Below, in pieces: positions 20,141-27,720 of a stretch of DNA of 34,543 bases (position 1 is the stretch's first letter; each line of letters opens with the position of its first letter). Source of the stretch: a virus. The position numbers were made by a program, and so were the translations under genes. The notes under the pieces were generated by a model that was not told the DNA's origin, ran no database searches, and saw only the letters and a program-made list of their open reading frames with translations. The stretch lies in the IMG/VR virus record IMGVR_UViG_3300044446_000023, positions 1 to 34,543 of that record. One strand, 5' to 3'.

Positions 20141-20709
20141 TTTTCTCCTGTGGTGAGTGGTTTCTTGACGATTTTCAGATATACGGTGTCTTCCGTTTCA
20201 TCCTCTAAAGCTATCCTGTATTTCTTCTTGTCTATTTCCATCCCGTACCAAGCCTCTTTGAGGTCGGTAATAGCGGGCAGAATCAAGGCGTCAATGCCGC
20301 CGACTGTAACGTCCGTCGTTTCATCTTCGGTTACCATAAGCCTCCTGTGATTGCTGATAATTTTCGCTAGCCCTTTGGCGTGGAACCCGTTCCAGCGCTG
20401 AATGTCAAGCATTGCTTCCGCGAGAAGTGGCACGACCCCAGTGCCTTTTATCGTGGCCGAGACTTCTTGATTGAAAGCCTTAGAGCCTGCCTCATGGCGG
20501 AACATCGCGACGTCGAACGCGGCTTTCAGGTCGCCTGCCGGGCGCTCCTGACGCTGCGCTTGCCGATAATCCGCCCGCGTCTCGTTATACGCGTCGGTTG
20601 CTTGTTTCAAGTCCTCATAGGCGGCCGCAAGTCTTGCGTCAACGCCGCGACTCTCTAGCGCCTCGTAGTCTTTCTGTAGCTGCTTGTATTCGTATTCAAG
20701 GCTTCCCAT
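20137..20709 (-). CDS. coiled-coil hypothetical protein
   Basis: A 190-residue protein. The first 70 residues are a charged coiled coil (LEYEYKQLQKDYEALESRG). A mixed helix region and a beta-rich C-terminus follow (EDTVYLKIVKKPL). Its stop overlaps the barrel-protein start, so the two are coupled. No signal peptide. It could be a head-tail accessory or a cytoplasmic partner of the exported cassette. The family is not recognised. Confidence 0.6.
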   Translation of the reverse strand: MGSLEYEYKQLQKDYEALESRGVDARLAAAYEDLKQATDAYNETRADYRQAQRQERPAGDLKAAFDVAMFRHEAGSKAFNQEVSATIKGTGVVPLLAEAMLDIQRWNGFHAKGLAKIISNHRRLMVTEDETTDVTVGGIDALILPAITDLKEAWYGMEIDKKKYRIALEDETEDTVYLKIVKKPLTTGEK

Positions 20710-20729
20710 TGATTCTCCCCTCTAAACGG

Positions 20730-20978
20730 TTACGCTCCCCAGATTTCTTCTCTGGTAGCGGGAGATAAAAGCCCCCTGCTTTTCAGTGCTGCGTATAACA
20801 GGGAGGGCCTTGTGAGATTGTCCAGCATGACCTGCTGGTAGTTCTTCAACGTTCGGGCTATCACCTCGTCAAGCGCAACGGCGGGAGCCACGCCATAACC
20901 GGGCAGTGCTAGCGGCGATGCGACGACGGCGATAGTTGCGGTTGCTAGTAGTCCTGTTAGAAAGTTTCTTCTGTTCAT
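20730..20978 (-). CDS. exported protein with Tat-like signal and capsid-N-arm-like segment
   Basis: An 82-residue protein starting 3 bases after the portal stop. The N-terminus MNRRNFLTGLLATATIAVVA has a twin-arginine motif (RRNFL) and a hydrophobic core, as in Tat signals. Residues 42-72 (DEVIARTLKNYQQVMLDN and on) align with the N-arm of the major capsid protein of this phage (VVATSLKGYSRVITDN), sharing 9 of 18 positions by eye. It may be an exported capsid-arm mimic or a fragment of an old capsid gene behind a signal. No ribosome site is obvious. Confidence 0.6.
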   Translation of the reverse strand: MNRRNFLTGLLATATIAVVASPLALPGYGVAPAVALDEVIARTLKNYQQVMLDNLTRPSLLYAALKSRGLLSPATREEIWGA

Positions 20979-20981
20979 TGT

Positions 20982-22910
20982 TTAAACCGTCGGCAGAGCG
21001 CCAGCGCCCCCGACGCCTCCACCTGTCAGTTGCATGAGTAGGTCTGCCACTTCGGGCGACATTTCGCCCCCCGGTTCCTGTGGCACTTCCGAAGGAGCCG
21101 ACTGTCCCGCCAATGCGGGGGTCGTTCCACCTTCCGGCTGTTCGAATGTTTGCGTCGGTTGGAGCGCGGGCCTAAAGAAGCGCGCGACCTCCGGTTCGTC
21201 AAAGCGCTTCAGCACAGCGCCCAGCACGGCGGGTAAGTCCACCTGAACAGGTGATCCTGATTCAGCCAGCGCGGGCATGGCCTGGACGATGACTTGTAGA
21301 ATCTGTAGCCACTGTTGGCGATCTAGCGCCGGGTCGAACTTCGGGGCGCTGAAGTATTGAACCTCTACGTCAACGTCGGCTTGAATGTCGTCCGGTTCGT
21401 ATTCCCGCCACTTCGCGCCCTCAGCGCCGACGATTCGAACCACGTCGGGGAGTGTGCGATTGGCCTTCAAATGGTGGAGAACCTGGCGCGCAAGTTCGGT
21501 TACGCCGACTTCTACAGCGCTCACCCTGTCGTCAGCCTTCAGGCGTTGAATACTTGTGCGGGCCGTGATCTCAACGCCCGTTGTCCGGCTTGGCAGCGCC
21601 TTGCCTTGCAAGAGATCGTCAGCGCCAGTGAGTTGCGTTGTGTCAGACGCGATCCGCCCTTCAACTCGCTCGAAGTCCGGCGACATTGGCGCGTCGGGAA
21701 TCGGCGCTATGGCGTCGGGTCTCTCGGCCATAATCAGGGCGCCGTCGGGCAGGTCGGTAAACTTCGTCGCTTCGTCCGTATCGAAGGAGCCGGTAATGCC
21801 GATAAACTTGCGGTTATGTGAGCGGATATGAAGGAATTGGGCCGTCCTGATACGGTTAAGCTGAATCTGTTGGTCTTCGGCAAGGCGCATGACGCCCATG
21901 CCGTAAGGCCGGTTATTCACCTTGATAAAGTCAATTTGCGTGTAAGGAAAGCCGTCCAGATACGGATATGGCCATTCTTCCTCAAGCAACGGAACGGGAA
22001 CGCCTTCAGCGTAGATGTAACGCTTGCGGAACTTCTTGTCGTAGATTTCCCACTTCGCTACTAGATTGTCTTCGGGAACCGTCTGACTGAGTTTCTGGCC
22101 CCATACCGGATCATTGCTACTGGCGCCCTCGAAGCCCGCCCGCATAGCCAGCGTATAGGCCCCGGTATGGATCAATTGCAGGGCTTCGCGGTTATAGTTC
22201 GTGTTGGCCATCACATCGTCGTAGCTGTCGAACGAGCATTCAGCCACCCATCGCGCCGTTTTCAGCGTCCCATCTTTAGCGCCGAGGTCTTTCAGGAATA
22301 GCAACGGGTCAACGCGCTCGAGATAGGCCGCGTCTTTCTTGATATAGTCCCGGTATTCAATCTCACCGTCAGCCTTGCGCCGCGCTTCGTCCACTTCCAC
22401 GACATAGCCGGTCTTCCCTATCCCGTGGCCGATAACAGTCACGTCGTGGACAATGGCCTTGCATTCCTCCGTCATTCCGCGCTCGCCCCACTCGTAATTG
22501 AGCAAGCCCTGTTGAATGTCGGCGCTCGTCGTCTCCTCTTCTTTACGCGGCTTCAGTTTGAACTTGATCTGCCCGTTTATCAGGAATGGCATATAGGAGA
22601 GCGCGATACTGCCTGTAATGTTCACCGTGGCCGTATTGCGGGCGTTGTCAGAGGCAAGGGTATGGCTATCCATGCCGCGTTCCATCCACTGCTCACCTTC
22701 GAACCACAGGTAATAGCGCTTCCAATCCTTTGAGCCATTCCGCATTTCTTCGCGCAACCGCATGGTCTTGGCCAGCCGTGATAGCCAGATTGGCCCGTCC
22801 TTCTTCCCGTCGCCTGTCTCTCGCGTGAAGGGCGCTTTGACCGTGGAGAGCGTTGTAACGGATTTGCCCGCCGGTTCGCCTTGATACTGTTTTTTCTTTC
22901 TAGTAGCCAT
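20982..22910 (-). CDS. portal protein
   Basis: A 642-residue protein right after TerL, sharing a TAATG overlap. The basic N-terminus leads into MRLREEMRNGSKDWKRYYLW, then QWMERGMD, a typical portal opening. The middle contains the helical crown and wing regions. A Gln/Glu-rich C-terminus ends VGGAGALPTV. Portals are dodecamers at one vertex, through which DNA is packaged and ejected. Size and position next to TerL agree. I did not identify single catalytic residues, none being expected. Confidence 0.85.
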   Translation of the reverse strand: MATRKKKQYQGEPAGKSVTTLSTVKAPFTRETGDGKKDGPIWLSRLAKTMRLREEMRNGSKDWKRYYLWFEGEQWMERGMDSHTLASDNARNTATVNITGSIALSYMPFLINGQIKFKLKPRKEEETTSADIQQGLLNYEWGERGMTEECKAIVHDVTVIGHGIGKTGYVVEVDEARRKADGEIEYRDYIKKDAAYLERVDPLLFLKDLGAKDGTLKTARWVAECSFDSYDDVMANTNYNREALQLIHTGAYTLAMRAGFEGASSNDPVWGQKLSQTVPEDNLVAKWEIYDKKFRKRYIYAEGVPVPLLEEEWPYPYLDGFPYTQIDFIKVNNRPYGMGVMRLAEDQQIQLNRIRTAQFLHIRSHNRKFIGITGSFDTDEATKFTDLPDGALIMAERPDAIAPIPDAPMSPDFERVEGRIASDTTQLTGADDLLQGKALPSRTTGVEITARTSIQRLKADDRVSAVEVGVTELARQVLHHLKANRTLPDVVRIVGAEGAKWREYEPDDIQADVDVEVQYFSAPKFDPALDRQQWLQILQVIVQAMPALAESGSPVQVDLPAVLGAVLKRFDEPEVARFFRPALQPTQTFEQPEGGTTPALAGQSAPSEVPQEPGGEMSPEVADLLMQLTGGGVGGAGALPTV

Positions 22911-24844
22911 TACCTATATCCAAATAAGCCGGGTCGTCTCCGTTGTTCGTGTTTCTGCTGCCACCACGAAAAGCTGCCTTTGGGCGCTACAGGGGAAGCG
23001 GCGCCGTAAAGGTGAATCTTTGTCGAAAGATGACAGGCGATTAGCGCCGCTGAAACCAAATCGTCGTGCTTGTCGGCAGCCGCGCCCATGTCGCCGTTCT
23101 CCAAAAGCATGTAATGCTGCAACTGGTCTATAACTTCGTCGGTCCTGAAAAGTATTTCGTGGTCGCGTATCAACTGCTGAAGCATTGCCACGTTGACGCT
23201 CTTATTCGTCTCCGTGGTCGCGTAGCCGGGCTTCGAAGCCGCCTTCTTATCGAAGGGGTCAAACCTGTAATAGAGCCTTGGATAATGCATTTCCCGCGCG
23301 AGCTTGAGGTTTATCGCGTATCCGCCCCGCTCGTTGTTCTCGACGCCCACAAGCGCCGTGTTGAAGATCATGCCGAGGTAGTAGACGAGTTCGCCAAATC
23401 TGTCAGGCGTCACGATCTCAGCAAAGCTAGCAACTTCTTCCAGGTCGGGAACCGACAGCACAACGAGCGCGGAAGGATCGCCGCTATTGGGTATCCCCAT
23501 AGCCGGGTCAACGCCTATGACGTAAGCCTGCCCAGCCTCCGGCGTCCTGTAGATTCGCAAGGAGCCGTAAGGGTCAACCTGAAACTTAGTGTTGGGGTCT
23601 AACACTTCGGGATTGTGGACATAGGCGAAGCGGAGGGGCTTAATCGCCTCCTCTTTCACGGCCAGTCGCATAAGCTCAAGTGAATTGCTATCGAAGACAT
23701 GGCGTCCTCGATTGGCAAACGCATGGCCCGGCGTCGTTGGATATTCACGCCGAAAGGTGTGAATATCACCGTTGCAGTCTTCGTTTATCGTGTACCTGCG
23801 CCAATTCAGCCGCGACTCAATCTCTTTCTCTAGCCACTCTTCCCCGCCTGCCGCTATCTCGTCCGTGTACCAGATCTCAAGCGCGTCTCTGATAATCCGC
23901 GCCTCTTCGAGTTCATTGCCGAAGCGCGTGGTTCTCCCGCCCTCTTCGTCCGTCCCGCACAGGTCGCCCAATGGCCTTTGCCGTGGCCGCCTATATTCGT
24001 CAAACGCTACCCAGGGAATGAATATCTTGCGGTAGCCGTCCTCCGGATCGTCCCACATTCGTTTCGCTTCGTTGTGGCCCTTGGCCGTGGATTCGCGGAT
24101 AACAATCGTTCCTGGCAGTTTCGGTATGGTCTGATTGAGCGCCCCCATTTGCGCCGCAACGTCAATCCCCAGGTCAGGCCAGATTGCGAACTCCGACAAC
24201 AGAACCATGTGGTAGTTGTCTGATCGGCCTAGCTCGTCCCTGCCTGCCGTGGCGAAAATGACGCGGCTATTCAGGCCTACGCCCGCCCCTGCCTGCCTTG
24301 CCGTCGTCTTGTTCCCGAATACAACGGCGTCCCGCCTGTCCAGAATCGTGGGGCTTCTCAACAGTTCGTGCGATTCGTGGTGCATGGAGCGGAATCGCTG
24401 ATTGAAGGTGTTTACCGACGATTCGTCGTGCGTGGCGATCAGAGTATTGCGGTTTGGCCGAAGTCCGGTAAGCCAGTAGTAGAGGGCCAGAAAGAACGTA
24501 GAGACGCCCATTTGACGGGCCTTGATGATGTACCAGCGCACGGGTCGCCCAGCCGCAAGGTCTTCCAGGAACCACTTCCACAACTGCCGCTGAACGCGGT
24601 TAAACAGTAGATTGACGCGCCGTCCCTGCTTCCCTGTTATCCAGATATTCGCGCCGGCAAACACCGGGAAGTCGTATTCGACGATTCGCGCGTAATTCTT
24701 CTCAATGTACTTTTCGGGGTTCTTCTTCCACTTCTTGACTTCGGAATCAACCCGCGCCGGATCGGACGCGGCGGCTGCGAGACGCGCGGCGTCAATGAAC
24801 GGGTCTTCGGCTGTGGACTCTAATTTAGTCGCTGTCCGGCTCAT
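22910..24844 (-). CDS. terL: terminase large subunit
   Basis: A 644-residue packaging motor. Residues 100-330 are the ATPase with a Walker-A-like KARQMGVST (108-116) and Walker B VLLSE (214-218). The C-terminal RNaseH-like nuclease begins YVIGVDPAMG (D446) and has a later acidic site KHDDLVSA near 609. It cuts concatemers and pumps DNA through the portal using ATP. It overlaps the small gene upstream by 20 bases and the portal by TAATG. Length is at the upper end of the family's usual range. Confidence 0.92.
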   Translation of the reverse strand: MSRTATKLESTAEDPFIDAARLAAAASDPARVDSEVKKWKKNPEKYIEKNYARIVEYDFPVFAGANIWITGKQGRRVNLLFNRVQRQLWKWFLEDLAAGRPVRWYIIKARQMGVSTFFLALYYWLTGLRPNRNTLIATHDESSVNTFNQRFRSMHHESHELLRSPTILDRRDAVVFGNKTTARQAGAGVGLNSRVIFATAGRDELGRSDNYHMVLLSEFAIWPDLGIDVAAQMGALNQTIPKLPGTIVIRESTAKGHNEAKRMWDDPEDGYRKIFIPWVAFDEYRRPRQRPLGDLCGTDEEGGRTTRFGNELEEARIIRDALEIWYTDEIAAGGEEWLEKEIESRLNWRRYTINEDCNGDIHTFRREYPTTPGHAFANRGRHVFDSNSLELMRLAVKEEAIKPLRFAYVHNPEVLDPNTKFQVDPYGSLRIYRTPEAGQAYVIGVDPAMGIPNSGDPSALVVLSVPDLEEVASFAEIVTPDRFGELVYYLGMIFNTALVGVENNERGGYAINLKLAREMHYPRLYYRFDPFDKKAASKPGYATTETNKSVNVAMLQQLIRDHEILFRTDEVIDQLQHYMLLENGDMGAAADKHDDLVSAALIACHLSTKIHLYGAASPVAPKGSFSWWQQKHEQRRRPGLFGYR

Positions 24845-25193
24845 ATTCTTCTATGTCGCCCTCTATCACTTCGCCTCGAATCTCAAAGAGGCCCCCAGTT
24901 TCCGAAGCGTTCTCCTGCCGCTTCTGTCTCAACTGGTCGAATGAAAGTTTGACTTCAACCGAATGGCCCGACTTCAGGTCTCCGGTTAGCTGGCCTAGCA
25001 TCTGAATGGCCCGTAGCGCTTCCCCGTCCTTGCCTGTCGCGGCAATCTCAACGATCTTGTCTATCCCCGGCCCATGCAGCGCAATCAGCGCCTTTGCCTT
25101 CGTCGCCGCCCGAAGCGCCTTCACGTATTCCCGGTCGTCGCCTACGGATAGCTGATCGTCGCCGCTCACTTGTTCAAGCGCCTGTGATTCCAT
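24825..25193 (-). CDS. possible terminase small subunit
   Basis: A 122-residue protein directly upstream of TerL with a 20-base overlap. The helical N-terminal half (REYVKALRAATKAKALIALHGPG) leads to a conserved-looking region (EALRAIQMLGQLTGDLKSG) and an acidic C-terminus. Small terminase subunits are short helical DNA-binding oligomers in this place. No HTH is clear, so it might be only an accessory. The preceding gene is the other candidate. Confidence 0.55.
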   Translation of the reverse strand: MESQALEQVSGDDQLSVGDDREYVKALRAATKAKALIALHGPGIDKIVEIAATGKDGEALRAIQMLGQLTGDLKSGHSVEVKLSFDQLRQKRQENASETGGLFEIRGEVIEGDIEEYEPDSD

Positions 25194-25530
25194 TGGACTG
25201 CCCCCATGTCTTCCACAGCGGATCGGTAAGGCCGCGCTCCGCCTGATAGGCGATTGTTTCCTTGGCCCAATCGGGCAGTTCTTTAAAGTCGTTCAGCCAC
25301 ACCTGGGCCGCGCCGTTGAATACCTGCTTACGCTTGTCGTAGGCTTCGACTATCAAGTCGAACGCAGCGCCAGCGGCCCCAGTCTTCAACTCGTCCTTGC
25401 CTACATAGAAATGTGAATTGAGGCGGGTGCGCATTTGGCAATATGCATCTGTCGCCTTTTTGAACTTCGCGCAGGTCGCTTTAATTGCAGACTGTAAAAT
25501 TTCCGGCTCAATCCGTGATTGCTGTTCCAT
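25174..25530 (-). CDS. hypothetical protein of the terminase block
   Basis: A 118-residue helical protein (EILQSAIKATCAKFKKATDAY) overlapping its neighbours by 20 and 23 bases, so translation is chained. It has Trp-rich segments (LPDWAKETIAYQ, LWKTWGQ). It could be the small terminase or a scaffold for it, but no DNA-binding motif is visible. Confidence 0.55.
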   Translation of the reverse strand: MEQQSRIEPEILQSAIKATCAKFKKATDAYCQMRTRLNSHFYVGKDELKTGAAGAAFDLIVEAYDKRKQVFNGAAQVWLNDFKELPDWAKETIAYQAERGLTDPLWKTWGQSNGITGA

Positions 25531-25801
25531 CGGCCTCCGTCTCCACGGTTAATTCATAAACCCGCGCTACCCGCACACTCACCTTCGACAACAACTCAGG
25601 CCCCGGCGATCTCTTCCCGTTAATCACCTTCCCCAGATTCCGCCTGTCCACCTCCATCCGCCTGGCCAGTTCCGAGATAGAGCCGTAGCGCTCCGCCATA
25701 GTTCGCAGGAATGCGCGAAATTCCCACTCGTTCAGCGTCAGGATGGATAGCGGCGCCGTCGGGGGTAAAGCTGTCTTGATTTGTTCTAGATTAGGAACCA
25801 T
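25508..25801 (-). CDS. HTH transcriptional regulator
   Basis: A 97-residue protein with a Cro/CI-type helix-turn-helix at residues 41-63 (SISELARRMEVDRRNLGKVINGKRS). The start is taken at ATG 25801; upstream in-frame sequence crosses the control region. It is the first gene of the terminase transcript and diverges from the operon at 25952. Direct repeats at 25850 and 25882 lie between them and are likely its binding sites. It could be an autoregulator or late-gene switch. Confidence 0.7.
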   Translation of the reverse strand: MVPNLEQIKTALPPTAPLSILTLNEWEFRAFLRTMAERYGSISELARRMEVDRRNLGKVINGKRSPGPELLSKVSVRVARVYELTVETEADGTAITD

Positions 25802-25951
25802 TCGCGGGACAGTGTGCCATAGCCGACACGGTAGCGCAAGATAAATGCGACACTTGGATAGTTTTTCCTGCGTCTTGTCGCACACTTGATACATTTATGA
25901 GAGCTTTACGGCTGAAGTGTGTTATAATTGGCGCGCTATGGAGGCTGAACA
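25802..25951. promoter_or_regulatory. divergent control region with ACACTTG repeats
   Basis: Between the HTH gene and the rightward operon: direct repeats ACACTTGGATA (25850-25860) and ACACTTGATA (25882-25891) 32 bp apart, and an inverted GAAGTGT (25914-25920) beside the rightward -10. The rightward promoter is an extended -10, TG-T-TATAAT (25920-25928), without a good -35, as is typical of activator- or repressor-tuned sites. No clear leftward promoter could be fixed. Confidence 0.55.
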
Positions 25952-26233
25952 GTGAATGAGGAGCCAGTCATACCAACAGACGAAGCTATCCTTAACGGAC
26001 TCGCCAGATACGCTAGCGGCGGCGATCAGATCGTTATTGGCCGATACGGAGACATATTCCAGATCGAAACCCTTGGCTGCGTCGGGCGTGGCAACTCCCT
26101 TCACGAAGCGTTCTTCGACTATTGGTACAGGCGCGAACCCTATGGCGCTCTTATCCTCGTTCAACCGTCCAGACACCCAACCCTATGGGCACACCTTTCC
26201 ACATGGTGGAACCAGAAACAGGAGGAAGCATGA
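25952..26233 (+). CDS. hypothetical protein, first gene of the divergent operon
   Basis: A 93-residue protein from GTG 25952 after an ATGGAGGC ribosome site. A compact fold is likely (AILNGLARYASGG, QIVIGRYGDIFQIETLG, LHEAFFDYWYRRE) with a Trp-rich tail. It starts the rightward three-gene operon opposite the HTH gene, and its stop overlaps the next start (ATGA). The family is not recognised. Confidence 0.65.
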   Translation: MNEEPVIPTDEAILNGLARYASGGDQIVIGRYGDIFQIETLGCVGRGNSLHEAFFDYWYRREPYGALILVQPSRHPTLWAHLSTWWNQKQEEA

Positions 26234-26499
26234 GACAGGGCAACCTACAGGAACTCAAGCACCGTATAGCCGCGATGCTCACCACGACACGCGCCGGTAT
26301 CTGCGATGCCACGCTGGAAGTCAGAATGCCTGACGGCATGCACTACCAGATAGTCAACGCCGTCTACCCGCAGGACAGGACGGCCATTGTCTTGATTGCC
26401 CGCGAATTTCCCATGCCGAAACTGGAACCCGGCGAGTGTATGGTAGGCGGACACCCGTCGGGTTGTGCTGGCCACGTCGAGCAGGAGGCCGGACAATGA
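26230..26499 (+). CDS. hypothetical protein of the divergent operon
   Basis: An 89-residue protein starting in the stop of the previous gene (ATGA). The mixed fold (TLEVRMPDGMHYQIVNAVYPQDRTAIVLIA) looks like a small beta-sheet protein. A C-terminal Cys/His/Gly segment (CMVGGHPSGCAGHVEQE) could bind metal. The family is not recognised. Coupling on both sides supports expression. Confidence 0.65.
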   Translation: MRQGNLQELKHRIAAMLTTTRAGICDATLEVRMPDGMHYQIVNAVYPQDRTAIVLIAREFPMPKLEPGECMVGGHPSGCAGHVEQEAGQ

Positions 26500-26771
26500 A
26501 CCAACAAGTGAAGAGTAACGACTTGCCTGATTATGTCGCCCTGCCAAATTCCGTGCGCCACGCCAAGAGGGCCACCAACCCAAGTCTTGCCTGGTGCGGC
26601 ATAGACGTCAGTAATCAACGCTTTCGACTTCTCGAGCCTGAGGACGTGGCAGCCCTGCGCTTCTGCGGAAATTGCCGTCGCTTCGGAGAGGTTGGCCGGG
26701 AGCGTGAACTTGAAGCCCGATTAGGCTGCGATCCCTACTGGCACTACTACGTGGAAGCCATGCTAGGCTAA
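26496..26771 (+). CDS. zinc-binding-like hypothetical protein
   Basis: A 91-residue protein starting in the stop of the previous gene (ATGA). Cys are arranged AWCG (33-36) and FCGNC (56-60), with a later single C. A small zinc site is possible but incomplete. The C-terminus ends in a Trp/Tyr-rich helix (CDPYWHYYVEAMLG). It is the last gene before the non-coding palindrome region. The family is not recognised. Confidence 0.6.
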   Translation: MNQQVKSNDLPDYVALPNSVRHAKRATNPSLAWCGIDVSNQRFRLLEPEDVAALRFCGNCRRFGEVGRERELEARLGCDPYWHYYVEAMLG

Positions 26772-27341
26772 TCCGCCCTACCCAGCCGCTTAGCTTTCTT
26801 TCTAATCTTTAACTCTCACCAAAACTTGGGAGGGATTCAACACGATCGACTCCCCTTCCCCTTCCCTTGGGGCTATCCGTGTCCCCTTCGCTGGCCCAAT
26901 GGCTGCATAGAGTTGCACGTTAGTAACGCAGGATTTGGATTGCGCCTGCGTGAGTGTGCGCGTGCCACCTCTCCACTCTGCTTGCCCTGTCGAGTATGCC
27001 TGCGAGGTGGAGACAGCCTGCGGCGGCGGGAACGCTAGCAATGTGGGGCAAACCGGAAACGAAACCCCGAAAATAAAATTGCCAGTTCCTGTTTGTTTGG
27101 GGGCAACTGTGTATTTCCCCGTGATTTCTGCAACACGTGAAACATTGTTTCACGTGTGATACTAGCAAGATAGGCCTATCCTTGCCTAATCCTGCAACGA
27201 GAATAGTCAAAGTGGCCAGAATCACGGGGTAAATACCCCAAATCGTTACACAATCCTGCAAGGAATGGGCGAGAGAGCGTGTGCGAAGGTTCTAGGGGTT
27301 TCCTTTGGGGTTATCGTTAGGGTTCTGGTAGTTGGTTGGGG
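26772..27341. other. non-coding locus with palindromes and G-rich tract
   Basis: No convincing gene in 570 bases; frames here lack ribosome sites. The left part is C/T-rich (CCCTTCC runs around 26850). The centre has the palindrome cluster 27112-27239. ATCCTGCAA occurs twice (27189 and 27252 regions). The right end merges with the G-rich tract. It separates the rightward operon from the leftward internal-protein genes. Confidence 0.6.
27112..27239. repeat. nested palindrome cluster with parS-like sites
   Basis: Outer arms at 27112-27130 and 27217-27235 are inverted copies matching 18 of 20 aligned columns. Inside lie a palindrome with 11-bp arms and a 3-base centre (27133-27157), an imperfect one, GCAAGATAGG/CCTATCCTTGC (27165-27185), and GGGGTA-AA-TACCCC (27226-27239). 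Two 16-mers (27129-27144, 27146-27161) each match the bacterial parS consensus TGTTTCACGTGAAACA at 13 of 16 positions. Confidence 0.75.
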
Positions 27342-27357
27342 CTATTGGGGTTTAGGG
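27295..27357 (+). repeat. G-rich tract with telomere-like units
   Basis: Six runs of three or four G (27295, 27307, 27320, 27338, 27347, 27355) are separated by short T/A-rich loops, including GTTAGGGTT and GGGGTTTAGGG. The plus strand could fold into a G-quadruplex. It overlaps the last codons of the leftward gene at 27342. Confidence 0.6.
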
Positions 27358-27665
27358 TGATCTAGGCGCTGGGTTTCAATGCCTGCTGTGGGCTGATCTT
27401 GGATACTAATAGGCGTAGGTGACGGGGCTAGGGGTTGGGTTTCGAGAACTGGGGCATGTTTGGTGCGGAATATGCGGTATAGAACCTCAAAGACGGAGGC
27501 AAAGGCAAGCATTAGAGCAAATAGGACAATCCAGAGTCCGGCATAGTAGCCCATGCGCGCATTGCTGGTTCCGGAAGGTGGAAGTGCGGGCCATGCTTGA
27601 AAGATTGTAATTAGGACGGCTAGGACAAGAAGGTAGGTTGCGAATCGCTTGAGGGTTTGCTTCAT
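27342..27665 (-). CDS. two-span membrane protein
   Basis: A 107-residue protein from ATG 27665 (GGAGAAACCC upstream; the longer frame lacks a site). Two spans lie near residues 9-26 and 38-63, separated by a short Pro-rich loop. The C-terminus is Pro/Gln/Thr-rich and likely cytoplasmic. It follows the internal-virion genes in the same transcript. It could be a second holin-like or DNA-entry membrane component. The family is not recognised. Confidence 0.6.
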   Translation of the reverse strand: MKQTLKRFATYLLVLAVLITIFQAWPALPPSGTSNARMGYYAGLWIVLFALMLAFASVFEVLYRIFRTKHAPVLETQPLAPSPTPISIQDQPTAGIETQRLDHPKPQ

Positions 27666-27720
27666 TGGGTTTCTCCGTTGGGGCGAGCGGAAGGTAAACC
27701 CGTGGCCGAATGGCGTCAAG

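Noticed and set aside
26920-27261. Overlapping frames on both strands in the palindrome region
   Set aside because: No ribosome sites, unlikely composition, and they run across palindromes; treated as non-coding.
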